Shown here: in pieces, positions 47,500-59,089 of the stretch
Layout: every line of letters starts with the position of its first letter
Numbering within the stretch: position 1 is the stretch's first letter
Translations under genes and position numbers: made by a program
The notes under the pieces: generated by a model
Databases searched by the model: none
What the model was told of the DNA's origin: nothing
The model's input: only the letters and a program-made list of their open reading frames with translations
Source: Sequoia sempervirens
Lineage: Eukaryota; Streptophyta; Pinopsida; Cupressales; Cupressaceae
Length of the DNA: 64,000 bases
Direction: 5' to 3'
Assembly (NCBI GenBank): GCA_007258455.2
Contig: VDFB02000003.1
Location: 38,233,876-38,297,875 of the forward strand

Positions 47500-48990
47500 A
47501 GGCCAACAACCCATAATATTTGTGAGAAGTAAAATAAAATTGAACATGGTTTTGCTTACTATCTACATTATTCACAAAAAATAATTTCAAGAGTACAATC
47601 ATTCAACCCACCAACAAGATTTTTATTTTTGAGGGTCCTTAGAACCCTCTCACCTATAAGGTAAATTCTTTGGTGTCATAGAACTATTTTATCTATAGGT
47701 AACTTGCTCTTAAAAATAAGATTCTTCTTAGGTACCTAGGAAGAATGATCGTTGAAAGTAGATATAGCAATCCTATATGTTGTTGGTTCTAATGAGAAAA
47801 GGTGAAAATTCTACATATATCTTTACTACAAGAATATATCTATTTAATTAAATAGTCCACGAATCCATATAAAGTAGAATTCCAACATAAACACCCTTAG
47901 AGAGTGTCATAGCTCATTGCACCATCTTACACCCTCTATTAGATAACATAGCCTACACATCTACATGATCATTTTTTCTAACTAATAATAGGTTTCATGC
48001 CAAACTAATGATATGTAGAACACCATTGATCCCCTTCACTCATCCATAAATAAATTTTATAAAAAATATACCATGACCAATAATGTTAAGATGAGAATCA
48101 TAATCAAGATACATTTTTCCTCCATCATATTCATCATACTTTGAAATTCGCCCTTAATGGGAATTCGTATGGAATGAATATTTATACCATATCAACCACA
48201 CACCTTTGGATGCATGTGGAGCCAAGACTATAAAAAAGGAATCTCCACTATCCTCTTGTGAAAATATATTAGACTCATTATTTTTCTTCTTTTTCTCCTC
48301 CTTGAAATCTCTTTTGAAGTGCCTACTCTTGTCATAATTCTGACACTTAGGATTGAGCTTTCTAGGAGATCAAAAATCTCCCATGGGATTTTTTTATAGG
48401 ATTTTATTTCTTTTGATCCTTCTTCTTGAATTTCTCCTTAGATCTTCTATGAATTAATAAGGCCTCCTTAGAAAATTTAGAATATTTTTGCCACATATCC
48501 TTTGATATTAAAGTAGTCACTACTTTATCCATTTGAATATTTAAGGTAGTATTCTCAATTTCTATCACTAAGTGATCTCATGAGTTTGGAAAATAACATA
48601 AACGTTTCATAGGAGAATCCTCCTCGTCCATCTTCATTCCAAAAAAGTGCAACTAGGTCATGATCATATTTAATGTATTTAAATTTCCATCTAGATAACC
48701 ACTACCATTCATTCTCAAGGTATATAGCTTCTTTATCAAGAAAAATATTAATTAGGGATTTAACTTGTATAAGTCCCAAATTATTCCAAAGAGTTTGTGA
48801 GGTGGGTTCTTCATGTACATTAAAAAAAAATGAATTTACTAAGCAAATCCTAGTGAGACCCTTTGTATTTTTATCGAATAGATCTCAATCAACATGTGAA
48901 ATTATAGTTGGTTTAGACTTGGTTATAGTAACCCATAGATATTGATCTAAAAATATATCATCCATCTTGACCTCCACAACTCAAAGTTAA
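47500..48990 (-). pseudogene. Copia gag-protease-integrase relic
   Basis: Minus frames read gag: VKMDDIFLDQYLWVTITKSK, GLTRICLVNSFF, HEEPTSQTLWNNLG, KSLINIFLDKEA, then MDEEDSPMKRL and LISKDMWQKYSKFSKEALL. A zinc-knuckle remnant, CQNYDKSRHFKRDF, lies near 48352-48310, with one Cys read as Tyr and the last as Phe. Next come KYDEYDGGKMYLDYDSHLNI and VKGINGVLHI (about 48150-48000). The GAG-pre-integrase HQRIYLIGERVLRTLKNKNL (about 47680) and a start of integrase follow. This order is diagnostic of plant Ty1/copia. Many stops and frame changes are present. Reverse transcriptase was not found below 47.5 kb. Confidence 0.85.
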
Positions 48991-49123
48991 TGTAGTGAGA
49001 CTCTTCATCTCTATCCTTGATGTGCTTGACATTTTCTCGCAACAAGATATCCTTCTATGTAAGTTACCACTCAAGAAAATATTAGATTAAAAAACTTTAT
49101 ACCTAACACCTAGGAACCGTGGT

Positions 49124-49145
49124 GATCAAGGTCTAATATCAAATG
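49124..49145 (-). other. degenerate primer site at the 5' end of the Copia relic
   Basis: The minus strand reads TTTGATATTAGACCTTGATC just upstream of the gag relic. It resembles an initiator-Met primer site with several changes. The 5' LTR would extend to higher coordinates from about 49146, but its outer end is not visible. Confidence 0.45.
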
Positions 49146-51018
49146 AAAGGAAGCATAGGTTTGGAATATGATTCCTATAATAATCTATGAGAAGGTATAG
49201 ACAAAAAATAAATTAATCATATAGTCACAAATAAATAAACACAAAAGTAATATATTGTAACATAATGATTTATGTGGGGAAAAATCCTACATTCTAAAGC
49301 ATCTCACTATATTATTTAATAATCTATGTTTACAATACACTTGTAGAATCTAATCCTTTATAATATTATCACCAACAAGAGATCTAAAATAGTTTAGGTT
49401 GCATAGTAGTACCTGCAAAACTCACTATGAAACCTCCATCTCAAGTATCCAATAAATAGGAGATGTGGTACATGAAACCATGAAATGATAAGGAGGAAAC
49501 CATGAACTAAAACCATCCAAAATATGGTGCCCAAATACTTAGTCCAAATCCAATTCCCAAATCACAAGATGAGTCAACATGGTAAAAATAACATATTCCT
49601 TACAACTATCATAAGAAATTTATAATCCAATCACAATTTGGGCACTCTATTATGGCTCCATTATCTCTATTCAAAGGTGTATTATGATGTGTCATAGCAT
49701 ACATCATAATTTGGTAAAAAAGTCACTCCCTCTTACAACTCCCTTATGCATCATAGATGTGCTTACATTCTTTTATGTTGGAGGGCTAACTTTTGGAGGC
49801 CTTGACTTTTGATTTAGGAAATTGATTGATCCTATTTTAAAGAATCAAGGTCTCAAAGAAATGTGTGTATTGTAACCCACTTGCTTTGGTTAAGGCTCAT
49901 TGACCATTTTTTTTTGCGGGGGGGATTCTATAGCTCAAAAAATATATATTTTTATATATTTTTAACATTAGAATACAAGGTTGAAACACCTTTCCTAACA
50001 TTATCAAGGGAAAACTAGGTTTGACCAAAAATTGTAAAAGAAACAAATTAATGCATTTTATTTCAATCCTTCCTAAATTTCTAAGATTTCATATCCAAAG
50101 TCCATAATAATGAATGAGTCGTTATGTAGATCTTTATTCGAATGAAATCCCAATTGGAAATGGGAAACACTAGATGAATGAGGAGAATGTGAGTGAGAGC
50201 ATGTTTTGCACCCATTCAAAATTTCAAACCATGAATCTTATGTTTACTTGATACTTCCATTAGAAACATAATCAATCATTATTTCCTTCCTTTGTCATTC
50301 TCCTCCTTGCTCTTTACCTTGTAATAGAGGCAAAACCCCTAAGGTTGTGCATGTAAGAAAAATAGTCAGATACTAGAGAAATGGAGGCAAAAATTTGAAG
50401 CAACACATAAAAGAAAGCCAACATTAGAATGATATTTTTTATTATCGAAAAATAGGTTTTGAGGGGACTTGAAACCCCACCAACAGACAGTTGCAAACAG
50501 ATAGAAACACAAACCATTAGCAACGCATCAGTAGTAGCCAACCATAAGAAACACTAGAAACATTAAAATGATGTTGCTAAACTAAAAAAATGATTATTCA
50601 TAATCGACATTCTTTGGGTTGCTAATTTCTGGCAAAGGATGGCATTTCTCTAAAAAATCACTCAAACGAAGATCCATTGCTTTTGCTAAAAACCTAGTGG
50701 TTATGTGCTCATGCACAAAAGGAGCAAACAAATTTAAAGATGATATCTGTTTATACTATATTATATTTAATAATAATATACTAAAAAATACTTGTACAAT
50801 GTTTCTATAAGATCTTTTACAAATTCTCTAAAATTTATCTTTAAATATACTATTATAAAAATCAAATTCAAAATATATTATATAAAATAGATCAACAATT
50901 AATTTTACACAAAAATTAACTTTACAAATATAAAAAAGAAATTTGAATTAAATAAACATGACCACATTTACAATTATGTGAAGGAAATAATCACATTATA
51001 ATTTGGATTAAAATGATA
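49146..51018. other. probable decayed LTR then unassigned DNA
   Basis: The stretch near 49250-49440 could be LTR of the Copia relic (ATGTGGGGAAAAATCC). Beyond that I see nothing I can name. Confidence 0.3.
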
Positions 51019-51163
51019 AACATATAAAATCTAATATCAATAGTTGTTTTTGGATTCGATTGTGTGTAAGCTTTTTGATTCAAAAAGCTTACACACAATC
51101 AATCCAGAAACAACTATTGATATTCTTATGGATTGTGGAAATCTAATAACATATAAAATCTAA
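51019..51163. repeat. near-perfect palindrome flanked by a 16-bp direct repeat
   Basis: Inverted arms of about 45 bp meet with essentially no loop (51033-51124, centre at about 51078, CTTTTTGATTCAAAAAG). The arms differ by one substitution and one inserted base. AACATATAAAATCTAA occurs exactly at 51019-51034 and 51148-51163, bracketing the structure like a target duplication. A short tail (51125-51147) follows the right arm. It could be a fold-back element, a retroposed hairpin, or a small-RNA precursor. Confidence 0.75.
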
Positions 51164-54087
51164 ATTAAATATAAACCACAAAAAATATTATTAATAAAAG
51201 GACAAAGAAATAGCTAAATCCACCAAATTAAACACATAAAAACAATTAAAAATAAAACTAAAGTACTTAAGAAACTTTTATTAATTATTAAAAAGTGCTC
51301 ATTAAAAAATTAGCATATTTTAAACATTAGGACAAGTGGTATTCATGGACAAACTTTGTTTCCACTCAAAATCTGAGTATTAAGTATAATTATGAATCTT
51401 TTCATGGTACCTAGTTGTAACCATCGATTACTTGTTAAATCAACCGCATGGATGATTTGTCCATTTATACATTAAAAAAATATTCCTTAGAGAATAAAAA
51501 TCAAACCCTAATTTAGTATGCAAGGGAAGTATGTCCATGCTATTGCACTCCTAGTTAGGTGTAATTGTGTTTTGGACTTAGTTTTCATATAGTTTGGCCA
51601 TTGATTGATAGGATGGGACCCCTTTTTCGTGGGTATAGGGAAAAGATTTATTAAATGTTTGTAGAGGAGAAAAGTGGGTGTTTTTTATTATATAGTTTTA
51701 ATCATATTTAATATTTTAATATTTTATTTTTGTCTGATTTAATTTTTACCATTTTTTTAAATAAATAAGATTGTCATTATGATTTTGGTTTTTTAATAGG
51801 ATTATTGGTGTGACTCCATTCTTCTTTTCAAAGTTTGATTATTCATATTTTAAAGTTGATAATGACGTAGCATCAAGAGCAAAGTTAATTTGAAAGCTTA
51901 TGGATCAATTATTCGAGATTTCATGGATAGATGCATATCCCTTAGGAACATATATAGATCTCACAACATTTCTTCCTGTTTTGTAGCCATACCTTGCAAG
52001 TTGAGATTGAGATTATGGTTTTCAAGAGTGAGATTGAAACCTTTGTGATCAAGATGAAGAATTTGATCCTGAAAATGAACAACCATATGTTTGGGAGGGA
52101 GATTCAATTGATGAAACAATAGTTGATGTGATTGAATAAGCATGTCAAGGGTCAAGCAATCATATCACCCAAAAGATAATATATATTCTCTTTGTGTTTC
52201 TATATTTGTGTAGTTTTTAAAATTTCTAATTTAAATTTGAGTTTATAATTATAACAATATTTTGCATTAGGCTTGATTAAAATATTGTGGTAGTACAAAG
52301 TCTTTTGGCTAGGCTTTTGTTGTTGCTAAAAGAGTACAGATCAAAGCATAGTTCAAATGTCTATGGTATCACTTAAAATGGAATTGATCACCTAGAGGTT
52401 GTGCAATATCATTGTGATCTTTGTAATTCCTACTCTACATTCTAGGATCATGCAACATTTCAAACATTTGCATTATTATTTTTGGATCCACTTTTTCCTA
52501 CCTCATAGAAGGATTTTCCAACTCAACCCTTTGGGACCATCAATTGTCCTTATGGGAATTTATATTATGACATTTCCTAATTAGAACGTCTCTTAACTTC
52601 AAATTACGAAAAATATTTGTGAATAATGAAATGATAAGGGGAGGTCATCCCTCATCATTAGGAGTGATATTGGGATTACTAAATAAACCTATATAAATAC
52701 TAGTGTAGTAACTTGAGGTGTTAGTGCTAGTTGAAGATCTTTGGTCCAAGCAAGAGTGTGAATTGAAGAAGGATTTGTGGACTATACATTTGGTCAATGG
52801 AATTACTAATTTTTGTAAGGTGTTAAGGCTTGAAAGTATAAATTTGTATTGATCTTATAAGACTTGAAGGCCTCATTACTTTTCCAAGTAGCTTGATGTA
52901 TTATTGTTGATTAATTAAAGACATTGAATTTTGGACATTTATGTGTCTTTTTATTGTGTAATTGAGCATCTTTGATTGTATTTATGTCATGCAAGTGGAT
53001 TAGTGTAGTAGAGTTGTACATTTGGACATCCCTTAATTGGGATCTCCATCTCTAAATGCATGAAATGACATCAAAGTAGGTGTAATTCTTACAAGAGTGA
53101 GTTTTGAGAGGAGTATGTAGATAGAAGCACCAATTGTTGGATAGTCTATCAAAGGTGATTGTGAAATGTATATATAAGCATCGATAATGAGGAATTTTGC
53201 AAGTAGTGTAGAGGAGAAACACCAACAAGAGGCTATTTGTACTTGAGGGTAACCCTAGCAAGTTCAACCTATGAAGGAGTGCATCCCAAAGTTATATTTG
53301 TAGGATTATTGTCAATAATTCAAGTATAATAGTAGTGAGTAGAGGTAAAGGTATATTTTCCCATATGGAGAGAATTTTGGTGGAAAAAATGGAAGAGATA
53401 TATAATACTTTGAAGGAGCTATTGTCTAGATTAGATATCTTATAGTAGATACCAAAAAAATGGAAGGAAGGTTCAGAAGATAGCAAAGAAGATTGCAAGG
53501 AGAATTGATGAACAATTTAAATTAGTGCAAGATAAATATTCCATGAAAGATCAACAAACAATCATATGATAAGAAGAGACCTCATGGAGGATGTGATAAG
53601 TGATGTAGTGTGATGTGTTGCATAGAGAAGTAGCATAGACTATTCCAATTTGTGGTAAGACAATAAGCATTAAAAAGTGAAGAAGATGAATCACCTTGTA
53701 GGTAATAAGTGAGTTTTTGAACAATAAAACATGTGAGAGAGGTTATGAGTGGCTAAAAGAAGAGGACCAAATTATCATAGATAAGGAATAAGAAATGAAA
53801 TAAATTATAGAGATGCTTGAATATGTAGAGGCATAGGAGGATTATTGTGTCCAATATATTTCCAGAAAGGGAGCATTATCATCAAAGTAAGACTCAAGAG
53901 AAATGAAGTAATAATTTCCCTTTAGGTAGTTGGTTGATAGTCCCATGATTGAGGAGGGACCTAAGTAATGGAAATTTGATAGAGTTCAAGCCAAGGAGGG
54001 AGTTTATTATAGAAAGAATGTAAAAGATGGAGGATATACTGAAGTAGAGATAATAGAAGTTTGACATATTAGAAATAGTGAAAAATA
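51164..54087. other. no gene recognised
   Basis: Near 53385-53450 a frame reads MEEIYNTLKELLSRLDIL with stops afterward, reminiscent of a coiled-coil gag N-terminus but not assignable. Otherwise I see nothing. Confidence 0.35.
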
Positions 54088-54092
54088 CTAAA

Positions 54093-55993
54093 TGTAACGC
54101 CCCGCCACACAACCCTAGGGGAAGTTGCAATTTACTACACAATCGAACTAATTTTTTTTTTATTTGATTTACATCATTTCGTTTAAAAAAAATGAAAAAC
54201 GAAATTAAACAAAAAACAAAACCCCGTTTTGGTAAAAACCAGAACGAATTTCACACAGCCATTTTTAAAATAACAAATCTTTTAAGAAAAAATCTCCAAC
54301 CTACATAGATTTTACATGCAAAATATAAATGATCAATTATAAGAATATATCATTTCACAGCCCAATTTGGGCAAATTTTCCTGAAGAGAAAACTAAAAAG
54401 AAAGATTTAAAGCACAATAATAGGAAGAAATTTTATGGGTTTTCCCCAAATTGACAAATAAATTAAATCTTTTCATTTGAACCCTTCTAAGATCTATTAC
54501 CAGTTTAAAATATAATTTCCATGGGTTTTCATTGGTTTCAATCAACATTTCAAAGATTTCTTACACAACCAACAAAGATTTTCAAACATTCATTTCAAAG
54601 ATTAAACTATTTTCAAAATGACAAAACAAGAACAAAGAGGAACCTAGTTTTTTCCTCCAAAACTTGAAGCCTTCAAACATGGAGTTTTCCAATTCCTCCA
54701 TTGAATCCATCCCAAGCAAAAGTCTCCATCTCCTTCACAATCCAAGCAAAACCATAGCCAAACAAATTTTCCCCAAATTGAAAGATTAAAAATTAATGAG
54801 ATCCCATTTTTCTCCAAAATAGGTTTTTTTCCCCAATTAGTCAAAAACCCTAAAAATCCCACTCACCAAAATATATTTTAAAAACATGGAAATATTTCTA
54901 ATTTTTAATTCAAAACCCAATTTCGAATTTTTAATTCATAAAACCAATTTCTAATTTTTAATTCAAAACTTATGCATTTTCAAATTCATTTAAAACAAAA
55001 GCATTTCCAAGTTGCAAATAAATATTTTCTCAACCATTTTTCAAAAGTGGAATTAAAACACATTAACATTTATTTATTTATTTATATTTAACTATAACTA
55101 TTCAAACAAGATTCTTATTTTTATTTTAATTAAATCTTAATATCCACTATAATTTCCATTTCCAATTTAAATTTGAAACTAATATAAAATAACGCCAAAA
55201 CAACTATTTTAATTAATATTTCACCATTAATCTAATTTAATCATTAACTCAATTTAATTTTTATTAATTAATCAAATCAATCAATAACCCAATAATTATT
55301 TTATTAATTAAATCAAATAAATCAATAAAATAAATCGTATTTCAACATTGCAACTAAATATATTTAATCACAAATTAAACTACACTTAGCATTTAATAAA
55401 CTTTAAACTTTGAAATTAAATAAATAATCAAGGTGAAAAGGACCAAATAAACCAACTAACCCGACCACAACCCGACAACACGCTATGACTAGGGTGACGA
55501 CTTGGCACGGAAAACCTAGCTACTATCTCCCAATCAATTTCCGTTGGTTAATGGACACGCTCAAACCTGTGAACCAGGTGGAGTCGATGTCATGTACCTG
55601 TCAACCTGCAACCAAAGAGTACATCGAACATGCATACATATATAATATGATCAAGCACACCGTGAAGAGAAAATCTCATAATCGTAGGGCACTCGCACGC
55701 GAGTGATACAATCCCGTCCCCTTCACCAATACACAATTACTAGCTGACGCATCTAACATCAATGATATGATCATAAGCATAAAACATCATTAGATCAAAC
55801 CTCTTCTAAGTTAATCCAAAACATGTCATAAAGATAACATCAAAATAAATAACATCACATCAAAATATAATGTTTACATCGCTTAACAGATAACGGTCAA
55901 AAGTAACCAAGTTCCAAAGTCAAAGCATAAATAAACAAAGCATTACAAAGAAAACACTGTCGATCCAAGCATCCAAAATGGAGGGGTGTTACA
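54093..55993 (-). mobile_element. solo LTR, 1.9 kb, family A, minus strand
   Basis: In plus orientation it starts TGTAACGCCCCGCC and ends GGAGGGGTGTTACA. Perfect CTAAA repeats flank it (54088-54092 and 55994-55998). On the minus strand it begins TGTAACACCCCTCC and ends GGCGGGGCGTTACA, matching the two plus-strand copies. The central block (about 55540-55720) matches 15660-15860 in the first copy, including CACAGGT(C/T)TGAGCGTGTCC and GGGAGATAGTA. No coding region lies inside. It is about half the length of its relatives. Confidence 0.9.
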
Positions 55994-56689
55994 CTAAATC
56001 ACAAAGATATAATGAGGCTACCTAATAGGCCAAAACTGGGGTAGATAATGAAAAAGATTTAATATTAATAACTAAATTCATTTTGGTCTAAGTGTCAATT
56101 CGAGGGCGTAAAATTGTGAAAGGTGTAGCAGCTATATACGTAAGGGTTGTAGGTAGTGAAGTGAGTGTGGGTGAGATGCAACTAAAACACATAGGAACTT
56201 CCTAAGTGAAAAATCTATTTTTTCGTATTTTTCCTTTATGACAAGAGTTGTGATAGGAACCACTACAAGATAGTAGTAGGCTACAATAGTAACAACAATA
56301 GTACCTTGTGTTAATTCCAGAGTACACAATTGTAGTTTAAATCATTTTAATCAATGAATCATAACCTAAAAGAATATCAATAAATAATTTAACAATCTCA
56401 CTCAATAATAAATGATGCTCAAATAACACACTTAATAGTTAATTTAAAATGAAACACTATGCAAGGAAAACCAAACACACATTACTGCAAGTATAAAAGC
56501 TTGGAAATCACCAAATGTCCCAAGAAGTGGGTCCTGCCTCCTTAGTCCTTTGAGTGATGAAATGAAAATGTTGGTTACACTAGACTGATCATGCAAAGTG
56601 TTACTTGAATTATCAAATATAACACAGTTCATCTATTATATCCCCTCTTTCCATAGCTGATATTACAAAACATATATATAGGTAGAGTT

Positions 56690-56801
56690 TATAACAAGCA
56701 ATATAAAATAGTTTGTTTTGGCTTGTGGCCAACAAGTTATAATGCAATGGTTCATGTAAAAGCTTGGTTGTTGGCCACAAATTAAAAACAATCTTGTTAT
56801 A
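56690..56801. repeat. imperfect inverted repeat, MITE-like
   Basis: Ends TATAACAAG (56690-56698) and CTTGTTATA (56793-56801) are inverted. Inside, TTGTGGCCAACAA (56723-56735) is inverted exactly at 56768-56780. The 112-bp size and inverted ends suggest a miniature inverted-repeat element, but no convincing target duplication beyond TA was seen. Confidence 0.5.
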
Positions 56802-57379
56802 ACAGAATATGAAAATATGAAACAAGAAGATTTTTTATTTTCTCCTCTACACAGCTAAGAAGCACATTTGTTATCACAAATTCTACTTCTTAGATATAAA
56901 ATATCAATGATGGAACGTGCAAAGAACCTAGCATGAAACAAATCCTCATGGTTGAATAATGCAAGTAGAAAGTACAACAAAAATATTGCCCTAGTGGACG
57001 TGACAACATAAAGCATGTGTCCAACCTAAGAAACACGTGTGAGTAGGATGAATGTGCCACAAAGAAAGAACTGTTCAGTAAGTCTACCATTGGATAAAAT
57101 GGTGTACAATCAGCATCAAAGAGTGAAATATGATCATTGTGGAGGCTGGAGTTAGCCACATAGAAGAAGAAACTGTAATGGTAATCACAAGTCATACTTT
57201 TGTGAAGAAGGTGACATGAAGGTTCTTGTGAAGGAGATGATAGGAAGTCTGCATTCTTCTTCTTCTTCAATTATCATGTTGTGTCATATATTTTCCAAAA
57301 CTAAAATAATAATGCTTATTAGTAAAGACAATCAATAATTAATCTTCATATTTTTATCCCAAAACTATATTGAATACCA

Positions 57380-57380
<1 letters not shown>

Positions 57381-57414
<34 letters not shown>
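57381..57414. repeat. (AT)n microsatellite
   Basis: An uninterrupted TA run. Confidence 0.95.
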
Positions 57415-57417
<3 letters not shown>

Positions 57418-58409
57418 ACATAAAGGTGGTAAAATGGTAGGATAAGGTATCAAAATGGAATATGAAAATGGATTTAAATGATATAGGAAAAATGATAAAA
57501 TATGGTATAAAATGGAACGTGAATGGCTCTCATCACTACTCAGAGAAAAAGTGGGAGAATGATATATATTCATTGAAGAAGGGATGAGAAGAAATAAGAC
57601 CCTACTTTTTTAATGGAGAGAAGGGAGGGTTATGTGCAACCTCTATATGATCTAAAAATGATAGTGGTTAATGTAAAAAGTATAACATGGATTTTTCCTT
57701 AAAAGGATGCGTAAAAAGAAGAGACAAATGTAGAGAATAATGTTCTTGAGAAGGGTATTTTCATGAGTGATAATAGGCATGAGATGCTTTTGAGCATGTA
57801 ATTGAGTTTTTCTCAAAGGAGTGGAAAAATAAGGGAGGTTTAGAACAACCGCTAGGAAGAGTTGGGGTAGTAGAGGAAATATAATGAGAACAAGACATGA
57901 TTGAGGTGATCCTTAGAGAGTATGAAAGTAGTGTAGGTGAAGAATGGCAACATGTCCTTTGAAATGTATGAATATTATAGTGTTTCCAAATAGTGTATAC
58001 TTTGCTTGATATGGGAACAATTGATGATAAATTAGACTTAATGAGGCTTTGATTTAGTGTTGTGAGGTGTTTTACACATCCACATTAGGTATTGGGCCCT
58101 TGAAAATTGAATAAAATGCATTTATTGATGTTTTGTAAAGGTGTTGTAACACATCTTCACACTTTTCTAAGACTATAATATCATAATTCACCTAAATAAC
58201 CTTACCAAGACCTATTTCAAAGTGTTGTAAAGTCTTGTAACAAACTTTCACACGTACTAGGCTTGTCATCAATATTTACACCTTTCTTAGGCTTTAAATG
58301 GCCCCTTTATACACTTACAATCCTTACTTAAGTGTCTTGTTGAAGAAGGACCCGATAAACATTATTTAAATTATCACAATTCTCGATATCCACTTAAAAA
58401 TTACTAAGT

Positions 58410-58441
58410 GGACTAAGTCGCCATTGGTGGCGACTTAGTCC
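58410..58441. repeat. perfect hairpin, 14-bp stem and 4-base loop
   Basis: GGACTAAGTCGCCA, loop TTGG, then TGGCGACTTAGTCC. A related hairpin lies at 59053-59084. Confidence 0.9.
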
Positions 58442-58550
58442 CATTTGGCTCAAAAATAAAAATAAATTTAAATTTATTTCAGGTTTTTATTCCTTAAGAC
58501 CTAAGGTCGGCCTGTGATGAGGTATTTTCAGGAATTAGGGCATAATTGTG

Positions 58551-58740
58551 TATAAATATAGGGTTTTCCCTCTCATTTTACCTAATTCGTTCACTCCTCT
58601 TTCTTTCATCATTCATCTTCATCATTCTTCTCAAACAAGCTAGGACATCAAAATAGCTCTCTAAGGCATTCAAAGGTTGAATCAACATCCATTGCTGAAA
58701 AAATTCAAGATCAATCATCATGGCAAGGTACAAACTCCAT
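58551..58740 (+). promoter_or_regulatory. promoter-like stretch with TATA box and CT-rich leader
   Basis: TGTATAAATATAGGG (near 58550) is followed by a CT-rich leader (CTCCTCTTTCTTTCATCATT). After that comes an ATGGCAAG placed directly before a GTACAAAC donor-like site (about 58720). TTGTTTGCAG (about 58858) could be the acceptor. Joining these would give only a 13-codon frame, so a coding gene is unlikely. An LTR promoter with a spliced leader is one possibility. Confidence 0.35.
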
Positions 58741-59052
58741 TGTTTCATGCTTCATTACATTATTTCTCCATTTTGGTTTAATTACCTAAAAAGGGGTTTG
58801 GTAAACCCCCATGCCCTAACAATCAACATTTTCTCCTTCTCTTCTCGTGTGTTTGCAGATTTAGGCACTTTGAGGGTTTGAAGATCATTTAATATTAGGT
58901 TGAAGACCTCCCCTTGCTTGCAAATCCAAAATATCCATTAAAAGTCACTTTTAGGCCAAAAATCAGAGCTTCATAATCAAACACCTGTCAAGAACTGAAG
59001 TGCAGACTGAGGGCTTTCGCTTCCACTTTCGAATTTTCAAAAATTCAAAAGT

Positions 59053-59084
59053 GGACTAAGTTGCCAACAATGGTGACTTAGTCC
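59053..59084. repeat. second copy of the 14-bp-stem hairpin
   Basis: GGACTAAGTTGCCA, loop ACAA, TGGTGACTTAGTCC. Relative to the perfect copy at 58410, the two mismatched positions would form T-G and G-T pairs, so an RNA stem would still close. Confidence 0.8.
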
Positions 59085-59089
59085 CACTA

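Noticed and set aside
58720..58900. Short spliced gene starting ATGGCAAG
   Set aside because: The joined frame ends after 13 codons. The promoter-like region is kept only as a low-confidence regulatory feature.
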